Shown here piece after piece: positions 1 through 7,246 of a stretch of DNA of 64,000 nt; positions within the stretch are counted from its first letter, which is position 1, and each line of letters starts with the position of its first letter. Below the pieces are notes generated by a model. It was not told where the DNA came from and did not search any database. It saw nothing but the letters and a program-made list of their open reading frames with translations. The position numbers were made by a program, and so were the translations under genes. The DNA comes from Herbiconiux oxytropis. Its GTDB lineage: Bacteria > Actinomycetota > Actinomycetes > Actinomycetales > Microbacteriaceae. The stretch is taken from assembly GCF_024979315.1 (NCBI RefSeq), contig NZ_JANLCK010000007.1:1-64000 (forward strand). Direction: 5' to 3'.

Positions 1-372
1 GTGAAGAGCATCGCGATCGCCGGCGGCCCGGCATCGGTCTCGGCAGGCATCCAGAAGGATGCCGCGAAGATCGCGACCACGGTGCGACTGGGTGGCGCCG
101 ACCGGTACGAGGCGTCTCGCAGCATCAACGATCACTTCTTCACCGAAGCCGATCACGTGCTGCTCGCAACGGGTCTGAAGTTCTCCGACGCCCTTGCGGG
201 CTCGGCGTACGGACCTCGGATCGATGCGCCCCTGTTCACGGTGAAGGCCGACTGCATCCCGGCGGCGACCCTCGCGCAGATCGAGGAGCTCGGCGCCACG
301 AAGGTCACCCTCCTGGGCGGCCCCGCGAGCCTGAGCGCCGCCGTCGAGGACCTGGAGGCCTGCACCCCCTAG
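1..372 (+). CDS. Cell wall-binding repeat 2 protein, C-terminal part (5' truncated)
   Basis: The visible 123 residues carry CWB_2-type (cell wall-binding repeat 2) sequence: an AGGPASVS motif at residues 7-14, LGGADRYEAS near 31-40, a FSDALAGSAYG stretch around 61-71 and LLGGPASLS near 104-112. Family members are secreted proteins that attach non-covalently to the envelope through tandem repeats, usually fused to an enzymatic or adhesive domain upstream. The reading frame is open from base 1, and a GTG there is probably internal, so the functional part lies outside the window. The stop codon is followed by a 64-nt hairpin element. The family call is solid; the protein's activity cannot be seen. 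Confidence 0.8.
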   Translation: MKSIAIAGGPASVSAGIQKDAAKIATTVRLGGADRYEASRSINDHFFTEADHVLLATGLKFSDALAGSAYGPRIDAPLFTVKADCIPAATLAQIEELGATKVTLLGGPASLSAAVEDLEACTP

Positions 373-393
373 TCCCCACCCCTCCTCCACCTT

Positions 394-457
394 CTGCCGA
401 ACCGTCACTTTCCACGCATCCCCTCGGGGTATGGCGCGAGAAGTGACGGTTCGGCAG
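394..457. repeat. 64-nt intergenic hairpin element, copy 1
   Basis: Two perfect 17-nt inverted arms (394-410 and 441-457, CTGCCGAACCGTCACTT and its complement) flank a 30-nt loop. It lies between a stop codon and the leaderless promoter of the next gene. A second element of exactly the same length, with related arms and loop, lies at 50683-50746. Both are preceded by a stop codon and a CCCCACCCCT tract. It may act as a terminator, but no T-tract follows. Confidence 0.7.
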
Positions 458-484
458 AGGCGGTGAGGGGATTAGGCTCGCCGG

Positions 485-1678
485 GTGGCGGAGTGGCAGG
501 GGCACGAGCGGGGGAGCCGCGAGTACCGCCGCATCCTCGCGGGGCTCTTCTTCGCCGGGGTCGCCACGTTCGCCCAGCTCTACTCCACGCAGGCGCTGCT
601 GCCCGAGATCGCCGCCGAGCTCCGGATCGCGCCCGCCACCGCCGCCCTCACGCTCTCGGTCGCGGCCATCGGCCTCGCCGTGGGAGTCATCCCGTGGTCG
701 GTGCTCGCCGACCGGATCGGCCGGGTGCGCGCCATGACGATCGCCCTCGCCGGGGCCTCGCTTATCGCGCTGGTGGTGCCGTTCTCGCCGAGCATCCCGG
801 TGCTGCTGGCCGGGCGGTTCGTCGAGGGCCTCCTCGTGGCCGGGGTGCCCGCCACGGCCATCGCGCTGCTCGGCGAGGAGATCGCGAAGCGCGACATCGT
901 GCGGGCCGCGGGCATCTACGTGGCGGGCACCTCGATCGGCGGGCTGTCCGGCCGGCTCGTCGCGGGTCCCGTGGGCGAGCTCGTGTCGTGGCGCATCGGC
1001 GTGCTCGCGGTGGGGTTCGTCTGCGGGCTCGCGACGGTCGCCTTCATCTTCCTGGTGCCGAGGGCCCGGGGCTTCGTGTCGTCGCGCGCGGCGGGTCGCG
1101 GGCTCGGGCACCGGCTCGCGGTCAACCTCAAGTCGCCGCGGCTGCTCGTGCTCTACGCGCAGGGATTCCTCTTGATGGGCGCGTTCGTGGCGCTCTACAA
1201 CTACCTCGGCTTCCGGCTGCTCGGCGAACCGTTCGGGCTCCCGCAGCTGTTCGTGAGCCTCATCTTCGTGGCCTACCTCTCGGGAACGGTCTCGGCGTCG
1301 TGGGCCGGGGGAGTGGCCTCGCGCTTCGGCCCGCAGCGGGTGCTCGTGGGGGCCGGCCTCGTGATGATCGCGGGTGTCGCGCTCACGGCGGTCGACCAGC
1401 TCGCCGTGGTGCTCGTCGGCCTCGTCGTGGCCACCGCCGGCTTCTTCGCCGCCCACGCCATCGCCTCGGGCTGGACCGGTCGCGAGGCCGTGGTGGGCCG
1501 CGCCCAGGCCTCGTCGCTCTACAACCTGGCCTACTACGCGGGCTCCAGCCTCTTCGGCTGGTTCGGCGGCGTCGTGCTCGCCTGGGCGGGGTGGGATGCG
1601 GTGGTCGGCCTCATCGTGGCGCTCGTGCTGCTCGCGAGCATTCTCGCCGCCGTCGTGCTGCGGCCGCGCCGGGCCTGA
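485..1678 (+). CDS. MFS transporter, YnfM/AraJ-like
   Basis: A 397-residue integral membrane protein of the major facilitator superfamily with about 12 hydrophobic segments. The loop 2-3 signature is at residues 74-83 (LADRIGRVRA), and a YSTQALLPEI motif in the first helix is typical of the YnfM-like drug/metabolite exporter branch. Length matches that family. The GTG start is chosen because TAGGCT (473-478) lies exactly six bases upstream, the leaderless layout used repeatedly in this window. It stands alone after a hairpin element. The substrate cannot be deduced. Confidence 0.85.
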   Translation: MAEWQGHERGSREYRRILAGLFFAGVATFAQLYSTQALLPEIAAELRIAPATAALTLSVAAIGLAVGVIPWSVLADRIGRVRAMTIALAGASLIALVVPFSPSIPVLLAGRFVEGLLVAGVPATAIALLGEEIAKRDIVRAAGIYVAGTSIGGLSGRLVAGPVGELVSWRIGVLAVGFVCGLATVAFIFLVPRARGFVSSRAAGRGLGHRLAVNLKSPRLLVLYAQGFLLMGAFVALYNYLGFRLLGEPFGLPQLFVSLIFVAYLSGTVSASWAGGVASRFGPQRVLVGAGLVMIAGVALTAVDQLAVVLVGLVVATAGFFAAHAIASGWTGREAVVGRAQASSLYNLAYYAGSSLFGWFGGVVLAWAGWDAVVGLIVALVLLASILAAVVLRPRRA

Positions 1679-1764
1679 CGGCCTGCGCCCATCCGCCCAT
1701 CCCACCCCTGACGGGCCGCGCGGGTCGGCCCGCGGAATCGACGGAGATCGGCCGCCCGGGTGGT

Positions 1765-1810
1765 GAACGACGGATGCCACACGGCCGGGCGCCCGGAGAC
1801 TCCGTCGTTC
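1765..1810. repeat. Inverted repeat upstream of the FAD oxidase gene
   Basis: Perfect 10-nt arms GAACGACGGA (1765-1774) and TCCGTCGTTC (1801-1810) enclose a GC-rich loop that can itself fold. It sits in the 180-nt gap between the MFS gene and the oxidase gene. It could be a terminator of the first or an operator of the second; there is no T-tract. Confidence 0.45.
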
Positions 1811-1858
1811 TCGCCGTCCACGGGCGCCCACTCCTGTGCTGGCCGATACGGTGGAGGG

Positions 1859-3256
1859 ATGACCAGCACCGCCCACCTCGACCCCGTCCGCGAAGCTCTC
1901 CGGGCCGCCGTGCCTGCCGAGCGGGTGCTCACGGGCGACGCCGAGCGGGAGGCCTACAGCCACGACGACGCCGAATGGGCGGCCTTCGCCCCGCCGGTGG
2001 CCGTGGTGCTCGCCGAGAGCACCGAGGAGGTCGCCGCCGTGGTGCGGATAGCCGCCGCCCACGGCGCGAGCGTCGTGCCGCGAGGTGCCGGAACGGGTCT
2101 CTCCGGCGGCGCCAACGCCACGGCCGACTCCATCGTGCTCTCACTCGAGCGCATGAACCGGGTGCTCGAGATCGACGCGGCCGAGCGCGTCGCGGTGGCG
2201 CAGGCGGGCGTGCTGAACGACGCCCTGCGCGCGGCCGTCGCCGAGCACGGCCTCTGGTATCCGCCGGACCCGGCGAGCTCCGCCATCTCCACCATCGGCG
2301 GCAACGCCGCCACGAACGCCGGCGGCATCTGCTGCGTGAAGTACGGCGTGACGCGTGACTACGTGCTCGGCCTCACCGTGGTGCTCGCCGACTGCGAGAT
2401 CGTGCGCCTCGGCCGCCGCACCGCGAAGGGCGTCGTGGGCTACGACCTCACCCACCTGATGGTGGGCTCGGAGGGCACCCTCGGCATCATCGTCGATGTC
2501 ACCGTGCGCCTGCTGCCGCTCGCCGGTCGGCAGGAGCGTGCGGTCGTGGGCTCGTTCGCCTCGGTGCGCGACGCCGGCGTGGCGGTCGCCGCCATCAGCG
2601 CGGCCGGCGTCATCCCCTCGGCGCTCGAGATCGTCGACGGCACATGCCTGCGTGCGGTCGACGAGTGGCAGCACCTCGGGCTGCCCACCGGGGTCGACAC
2701 GCTGCTGCTGGCCAAGGTCGACGAGCCGGGCGACGCGGGTGAAGGGGCTGCCGAGGCGGTCGCCGAGCGGATGCGCGAAGCGGGCGCCCTCGGCGTCGAG
2801 CGGGCGACCGACCCGGACGAGGTGGCCCGGCTCTTTCTCGCCCGCCGCCTCGCCTACCCGGCGCTCGAGCGGCTCGGCCCCGTGCTCACCGAGGACATCT
2901 GCGTGCCCCGTGGCGCCGTGCCCGAGATGCTCGAGCGCATCGAGGCCGCAGCATCCGCCCACGACGTCACGATCGCCAACATCGCCCATGCGGGCGACGG
3001 CAACCTGCATCCGCTGATCATCGCGCCCGAGGGCGACGAGGCCGCGAAGGCCAGGGCCAAGACCGCGTTCGACACCATCGTGGCCGACTGCCTCGCGCTC
3101 GGCGGCACCGTCACGGGCGAGCACGGCGTGGGCCTCCTGAAGCTCCCGGGTGCGGCCGAGGAGCTCTCGCCCCGGGTGCGCGCCCTGCATACCGCCGTCA
3201 AGCACGCGCTCGACCCGGCCGGCCTCCTCAACCCCGGCAAGGCCTTCACCCCCTGA
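1859..3256 (+). CDS. FAD-binding oxidase, glycolate/D-lactate dehydrogenase (GlcD) family
   Basis: This 465-residue protein has an N-terminal FAD_binding_4 (PCMH-type) domain with the pyrophosphate-binding PRGAGTGLSGG at residues 74-84. Its C-terminal FAD-oxidase_C domain carries AHAGDGNLHP and TGEHGVGLLK. Relatives oxidise 2-hydroxy acids such as glycolate or D-lactate and pass electrons to the respiratory chain. The reading frame is open further upstream, but ATG 1859 is preceded by TACGGT-GGAGGG, a leaderless promoter, and homologues begin near this point. No glcE or glcF partners are adjacent, so it probably acts as a single-chain enzyme. The substrate is not resolved. Confidence 0.85.
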   Translation: MTSTAHLDPVREALRAAVPAERVLTGDAEREAYSHDDAEWAAFAPPVAVVLAESTEEVAAVVRIAAAHGASVVPRGAGTGLSGGANATADSIVLSLERMNRVLEIDAAERVAVAQAGVLNDALRAAVAEHGLWYPPDPASSAISTIGGNAATNAGGICCVKYGVTRDYVLGLTVVLADCEIVRLGRRTAKGVVGYDLTHLMVGSEGTLGIIVDVTVRLLPLAGRQERAVVGSFASVRDAGVAVAAISAAGVIPSALEIVDGTCLRAVDEWQHLGLPTGVDTLLLAKVDEPGDAGEGAAEAVAERMREAGALGVERATDPDEVARLFLARRLAYPALERLGPVLTEDICVPRGAVPEMLERIEAAASAHDVTIANIAHAGDGNLHPLIIAPEGDEAAKARAKTAFDTIVADCLALGGTVTGEHGVGLLKLPGAAEELSPRVRALHTAVKHALDPAGLLNPGKAFTP

Positions 3257-3263
3257 GGGCTGG

Positions 3264-3420
3264 TCAGCCTCGGGAGGTGCGAAGGAAGCCGAGCAGCTGC
3301 TCATCGAAGGCCGCCGGCTGCTGGTGGCGTGCCCGGCCCTCTCGATCACCACCGAGGTGCCGCGCGGTGCGAGAGCCGCGGCCGCCGCCGCGTGCTCGCA
3401 CACGAGCCGGCCGGGCCGAC
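3264..3420 (-). pseudogene. Frameshifted C-terminal remnant of an alpha/beta-hydrolase (tentative)
   Basis: On the minus strand one frame reads SVVIERAGHA, resembling the strand and catalytic-His segment of alpha/beta-hydrolases. A second frame offset by one base continues HQQPAAFDEQLLGFLRTSRG to a stop at 3264-3266. Joined, they look like the last ~45 residues of a hydrolase. There is no start and no nucleophile region, so I read it as decayed. The evidence is short and compositional bias is possible. Confidence 0.35.
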
Positions 3421-3477
3421 CGCTAGAGTGGCGGCTATCGGCACCTTCCGGGCGGCCGGTCACAGTGTGGGGGCACG

Positions 3478-5649
3478 ATGGTGCGGGAGCGGACGACGCA
3501 GCGGGCGGGAGCCCAGGGGACGACGACGGCGCAGGGGGCGCAAGTCTCGCCGGGCTCTCGACGGCGCGGCCTCGGCATCCAGTCGAAGCTCCTCATCATG
3601 CTGCTCTCGGTGAGCATCGGATCGACGCTCGTGGTGGGGTGGGTCGGCTACACGAACGGCCGCGACAGCCTGCGCGACGCGGCGTTCGACCAGCTCACCA
3701 ACGTGCGCGAGGCCAAGGCCGACGCCGTCCAGGCGCTGTTCTCGAACATCGAGGCGGGACTGCGCCTCGACTCGAGCGGCGCCACGGGCAACCAGGCCGC
3801 CGTGGAGTTCGCGAGCGCGTTCGCCGAGCTCAACGCCCAGCCGGTCGACCCGGCCCGGGAAGCCGTGGTCGACGCCTACTACGACACCGAGTTCATCCCG
3901 GCCCTCGAAGAGCGCACGGGCGACACCTCCGACCCGGCGGTCTTCCTGCCCACCTCGAGCGCGGAGATCACGCTGCAGGCCGAGTACACCGTGCCGCCGG
4001 CCAGTTTCGACGACGCTGCGCTCGTCGACGACGCCGGGGACGGCAGCGCGTGGTCGGCGGTCAACGCCCGCTACAACTCCTACTTCCGCGAGATGGTCAC
4101 GAGCTACCAGTACGAGGATGCCCTCATCCTCGACACCGAAGGCAACGTCGTCTACTCCGTCTACAAGGGCGTCGACCTCGGCACCAATGTGCTGACCGGC
4201 CCCTACAAGGGCACGATCCTCGCCGAGGCCTACGACGACGCCCTGAACTCGAACGTGGTCGACTACACCGAGATCACCGACTTCGAGCGCTACCAGCCCT
4301 CGCTCGGGGTGCCCACCGCCTGGGGCGTCTCGCCCATCGGTGCGGACGGCGTGGTGAACGGCGTGCTCGCCGTGCAACTGCCGATCACGGCCATCAACGA
4401 CGTCATGACCAGCGGGGAGGACTGGGCTGCCTACGGGCTCGGCGAGACGGGGGAGTCCTATCTCGTGGGCCCCGACCGCACGATGCGCTCGGTGTCGCGC
4501 CTGCTCATCGACGACCCGGAGCAGTTCCGGGAGCTCACGATCGAGGGCGGTTCGTCGCCGGCGACGGCGCAACGGATGGTCGACGTGGGTGGCACGGTCG
4601 AACTCCAGCGCGTCGACACCCTCCCCGTCGACCTCGCCCTCACGGGCAAGAAGGGCACGACGGTCGCCAGGGACTACCTCGGCCGGGAGACCCTCGCCGC
4701 CTACACCCCGGTCGACATCGCGGGCGTGCAGTGGGTGCTGGTCTCGAGCATCACCTCGGCCGAGGCGTTCGCGCCCGTCGACGAGTTCACCCGCAACATC
4801 GCCCTGGCCATGCTCGCCATCATCGTCGCCGTCTCGCTGCTGTCGCTCCTGCTCGCGCAGGTCTTCGCGCGCCCGGTCAGAACCCTCGTGGGCGCGGTGC
4901 GGCGGGTGGCGGGCGGCGATCTCGGGGTGGAGGTCACCTCCCGCACGCGCGACGAGTTCGGTGACCTGTCGGTGGCATTCAACGACATGAGCCGGAGCCT
5001 GCAGGTCAAGCAGCAGCTCATCGACGAGCAGCGCGCCGAGACCGACCGCCTGCTGCTCAGCGTGATGCCCGAGAAGGTGGCCCGCCGATACCGCGAGGGC
5101 GAGGAGACGATCGCCGAGAACCACCAGGACGTGACCGTGGTCTACGCCGACCTCGCCGGCTTCGACGATTTCGCCGCGGGCCTCGGCACCGACCGCGAGC
5201 TGTCGCTGCTCAACGACCTCATGCGGCAGTTCGACGACGCCGCGGCGGCGGCCGGGGTGGAGAAGGTGCGCACCCTCCGCGCCGGATACCTCGCGAGCTG
5301 CGGTCTCATCGTGCCGCGCGTCGACAGTGCGCGCCGCACCGTCGGCTTCGCCCTGCAGCTCGCCGAGATCGTGGCGCGCTTCAACGCCCAGCACGACGCC
5401 GGCATCGCCATCCGGGTGGGCATCGACAGCGGAACGGTGACGAGCGGTCTCGTGGGCCAGGCGAGCATCGCCTACGACATGTGGGGTGACGCGGTCAACG
5501 TGGCGAACCGGGTGCAGGCGCTCTCCGGCCGGCCCGGGATCTTCCTCACGCAACGGGTGCGCGACAAGCTGCCCGACACGGCGGGCCTCACCCAGGTCGG
5601 CGAGATCGAGATCGCGGGTGCGACCCAGTCGGTGTGGCAGGTCTCCTGA
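3478..5649 (+). CDS. Membrane receptor with extracellular sensor, HAMP and class III nucleotide cyclase domain (probably impaired catalysis)
   Basis: Layout of the 723 residues: TM1 about 36-58, a large extracellular Cache-like sensor, TM2 about 441-464, HAMP about 465-517 and a class III cyclase homology domain 548-720. In the catalytic domain the first metal Asp is present (Asp558 in YADLAGF). The second is Ala602, and the purine-specifying Lys four residues before it is Arg598 (EKVRTLRAGY). Asp667 in YDMWGD, Asn674 and Arg678 are retained. An intact homodimeric enzyme needs both metal Asps, so this may be a pseudo-cyclase or a nucleotide receptor. Its stop overlaps the start of an MscS channel with a cyclic-nucleotide-binding-like domain, implying coupled function. 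The start is ATG 3478. Confidence 0.85.
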   Translation: MVRERTTQRAGAQGTTTAQGAQVSPGSRRRGLGIQSKLLIMLLSVSIGSTLVVGWVGYTNGRDSLRDAAFDQLTNVREAKADAVQALFSNIEAGLRLDSSGATGNQAAVEFASAFAELNAQPVDPAREAVVDAYYDTEFIPALEERTGDTSDPAVFLPTSSAEITLQAEYTVPPASFDDAALVDDAGDGSAWSAVNARYNSYFREMVTSYQYEDALILDTEGNVVYSVYKGVDLGTNVLTGPYKGTILAEAYDDALNSNVVDYTEITDFERYQPSLGVPTAWGVSPIGADGVVNGVLAVQLPITAINDVMTSGEDWAAYGLGETGESYLVGPDRTMRSVSRLLIDDPEQFRELTIEGGSSPATAQRMVDVGGTVELQRVDTLPVDLALTGKKGTTVARDYLGRETLAAYTPVDIAGVQWVLVSSITSAEAFAPVDEFTRNIALAMLAIIVAVSLLSLLLAQVFARPVRTLVGAVRRVAGGDLGVEVTSRTRDEFGDLSVAFNDMSRSLQVKQQLIDEQRAETDRLLLSVMPEKVARRYREGEETIAENHQDVTVVYADLAGFDDFAAGLGTDRELSLLNDLMRQFDDAAAAAGVEKVRTLRAGYLASCGLIVPRVDSARRTVGFALQLAEIVARFNAQHDAGIAIRVGIDSGTVTSGLVGQASIAYDMWGDAVNVANRVQALSGRPGIFLTQRVRDKLPDTAGLTQVGEIEIAGATQSVWQVS

Positions 5650-7094
5650 TGACCGCGATCTGGACCGAACCGTGGTTCCCCTGGGCCGTCGGGCTCGCGA
5701 TCGGCCTGCCGGTCCTGCTCGTGGTGCTCACCGAGATCCTCGGCCACCTCGTGCGGCGCGGCAGCCCCGCTGCGAAGCCGCTGCGGCTGCTGCGCAACCT
5801 CGTGGTGCCGGTGTTCGCGCTGTTCGTCCTGATGACCCTCGCCTCCGACCAGCAGTTCGACCTCACCTGGGTGCGGGTCGTCGGCACGGTGCTCGGCTTC
5901 CTGCTCATCCTGCTCGTGCTCTCGGCGTTCAACGTGGCGCTGTTCTCGAACGCCACGGAGGGCAGCTGGCAGAAGCGGCTGCCCTCGATCTTCATCGACC
6001 TGGCGCGGCTCGTGCTCATCCTGGTGGGGCTCGCCATCCTGTTCTCCTGGGTCTGGGGAGCCGACGTCGGGGGTCTGTTCGCCGCGCTCGGCGTGACCTC
6101 GATCGTGATCGGTCTCGCCCTGCAGAACGCGGTGGGCTCGGTCATCTCGGGGCTCCTGCTGCTGTTCGAGCAGCCGTTCAAGCTCGGTGACTTCCTCGAC
6201 ACCCCGGCGGGCCGGGGGCGGGTGGTGGAGGTCAACTGGCGCGCCGTGCACATCGACACCGGCAACGGCATCCAGATCGTGCCCAACTCCTCGCTCGCGG
6301 GCGCCTCGTTCACGAACCTCAGCCAGCCCGCGGGTGCGTACGTGGCCACGGCCACGGTGAAGTTCTCCACCGACGACGCGCCGCACGAGGTCTCGGCCAT
6401 GCTCGTGCAGGTGGCACGGGCGCTGCCCATGCTCGACCCGGTCGACAAGCCGGCCGTCGCCTACCGCGGCAACGGAGCCTTCGACGTCAGCCTGCCCGTC
6501 ACGTCTCCGGCGCGCGAGGAGGAGGCGGTCTCGCTGTTCCTCGGCTGGCTCTGGTACGCCGCCAGGCGGCACGACCTGGCCCTCGACGGCGACGCCACCG
6601 ACCCCGTCAACACCCCCGAGTCGGTGCGAGCGGCTCTCACCTCGGTGGGGCCGCTGTTCGGCCTCGGCGGCGGCGATCTCGATGAGATCGCCGGACTCTG
6701 CCGGGTGGAGCAGTGGGGAGCGGGCGAGACCGTGCAGGAGCTCGGCCGGGTGCCCGACAGCCTGCGGATCGTGCTCGAGGGCGCCCTGCAGCTCACGGTG
6801 CCGTTCGAGAACGGGCGTCTCCAGTTCAGTGAACTGGGGAGCGGGGAGTCGGTGGGGCTCACGGCCCTCACCCGTCAGCCCACCACCTACTTCGCCACCG
6901 CCACCCGCCCCACCCTGGTGCTGCGGGTGCCGCGCGACGCGGTGGATGCCGCCGTGCGGCAGAACCCTGCTCTGGCCAGACGCGTGGGCGAGCAGCTCGA
7001 CAACCGCCGCGTGCTCGCGCTCGCGGCGATCGCCCGCGCGCGGGACTCCTCCGGTGTCATCGCGATCGGCGACGAGGCGGTCGGCCTGAGCTAG
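5649..7094 (+). CDS. MscS-family channel with C-terminal cyclic-nucleotide-binding-like domain
   Basis: This 481-residue protein has several N-terminal transmembrane helices and an MscS pore/beta-domain core (ALQNAVGSVISGLLLLFEQP, then VVEVNWRAVHIDTGNG). A cNMP-binding fold occupies about 335-450. It belongs to the MscS branch whose members can be gated by cyclic nucleotides. In the phosphate-binding cassette Glu400 is present, but the Arg that normally follows the Pro and holds the cyclic phosphate is Thr412 (RQPTTYFATA). ATG 5649 overlaps the stop of the cyclase-like gene by one base, so the two are translationally coupled. Ligand specificity has probably changed or been lost. Its TAG stop is also the first half of the next -10 box. 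Confidence 0.85.
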   Translation: MTAIWTEPWFPWAVGLAIGLPVLLVVLTEILGHLVRRGSPAAKPLRLLRNLVVPVFALFVLMTLASDQQFDLTWVRVVGTVLGFLLILLVLSAFNVALFSNATEGSWQKRLPSIFIDLARLVLILVGLAILFSWVWGADVGGLFAALGVTSIVIGLALQNAVGSVISGLLLLFEQPFKLGDFLDTPAGRGRVVEVNWRAVHIDTGNGIQIVPNSSLAGASFTNLSQPAGAYVATATVKFSTDDAPHEVSAMLVQVARALPMLDPVDKPAVAYRGNGAFDVSLPVTSPAREEEAVSLFLGWLWYAARRHDLALDGDATDPVNTPESVRAALTSVGPLFGLGGGDLDEIAGLCRVEQWGAGETVQELGRVPDSLRIVLEGALQLTVPFENGRLQFSELGSGESVGLTALTRQPTTYFATATRPTLVLRVPRDAVDAAVRQNPALARRVGEQLDNRRVLALAAIARARDSSGVIAIGDEAVGLS

Positions 7095-7097
7095 AGT
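7092..7097 (+). promoter_or_regulatory. -10 box of the cbs leader transcript
   Basis: TAGAGT overlaps the channel gene's TAG stop and lies six bases (GGAGGG) before GTG 7104. This is the layout of a leaderless actinobacterial promoter. Confidence 0.65.
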
Positions 7098-7103
7098 GGA
7101 GGG

Positions 7104-7136
7104 GTGTTCGTGAACCTCCCCTGTTGTCGTCGCTGA
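7104..7136 (+). CDS. Cys-Cys leader peptide (10 aa) before cystathionine beta-synthase
   Basis: The mini-ORF reads MFVNLPCCRR-stop and begins with a GTG six bases after a TAGAGT -10 box, so it is probably translated from the very 5' end of the mRNA. Two adjacent Cys codons sit just before the stop. They run directly into a perfect hairpin (GTCGTCGC at 7126-7133, loop TGA, GCGACGAC at 7137-7144). Leaderless polycysteine mini-ORFs are known in mycobacteria as cysteine-responsive attenuators of sulfur genes. The downstream genes here are exactly of that class. Regulation is inferred. Confidence 0.65.
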   Translation: MFVNLPCCRR

Positions 7137-7144
7137 GCGACGAC
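7126..7144 (+). promoter_or_regulatory. Hairpin overlapping leader-peptide Cys/Arg codons
   Basis: A perfect 8-bp stem with the UGA stop as loop. A ribosome paused on the Cys codons would cover its 5' arm. A second small stem, CGTGCA-CGATC-TGCACG, lies further on in the leader, and a good AAGGA ribosome site precedes ATG 7247. Confidence 0.5.
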
Positions 7145-7246
7145 TCCCTTCACGCACGGAATCGTCACCGCCCCCAGCCGCCGCTCTCGCTGCGCGCCGT
7201 GCACGATCTGCACGAAGCGGTCGCGAGACCCACTCAAGGACACCCC

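Noticed and set aside
1760-1858. Upstream in-frame GTG extension of the FAD oxidase by 33 residues.
   Set aside because: The extension contains the hairpin at 1765-1810 and the -10 box TACGGT; homologous sequence begins at ATG 1859.
305-2062. Long minus-strand frame over the MFS transporter region.
   Set aside because: Its product is His/Arg/Gly-rich with no recognisable fold; the plus-strand MFS and oxidase genes explain the DNA.
7124-7246. TTG-started 41-residue N-terminal extension of cystathionine beta-synthase.
   Set aside because: It overlaps the leader peptide and hairpin, and the enzyme starts normally at ATG 7247 with a good ribosome site.
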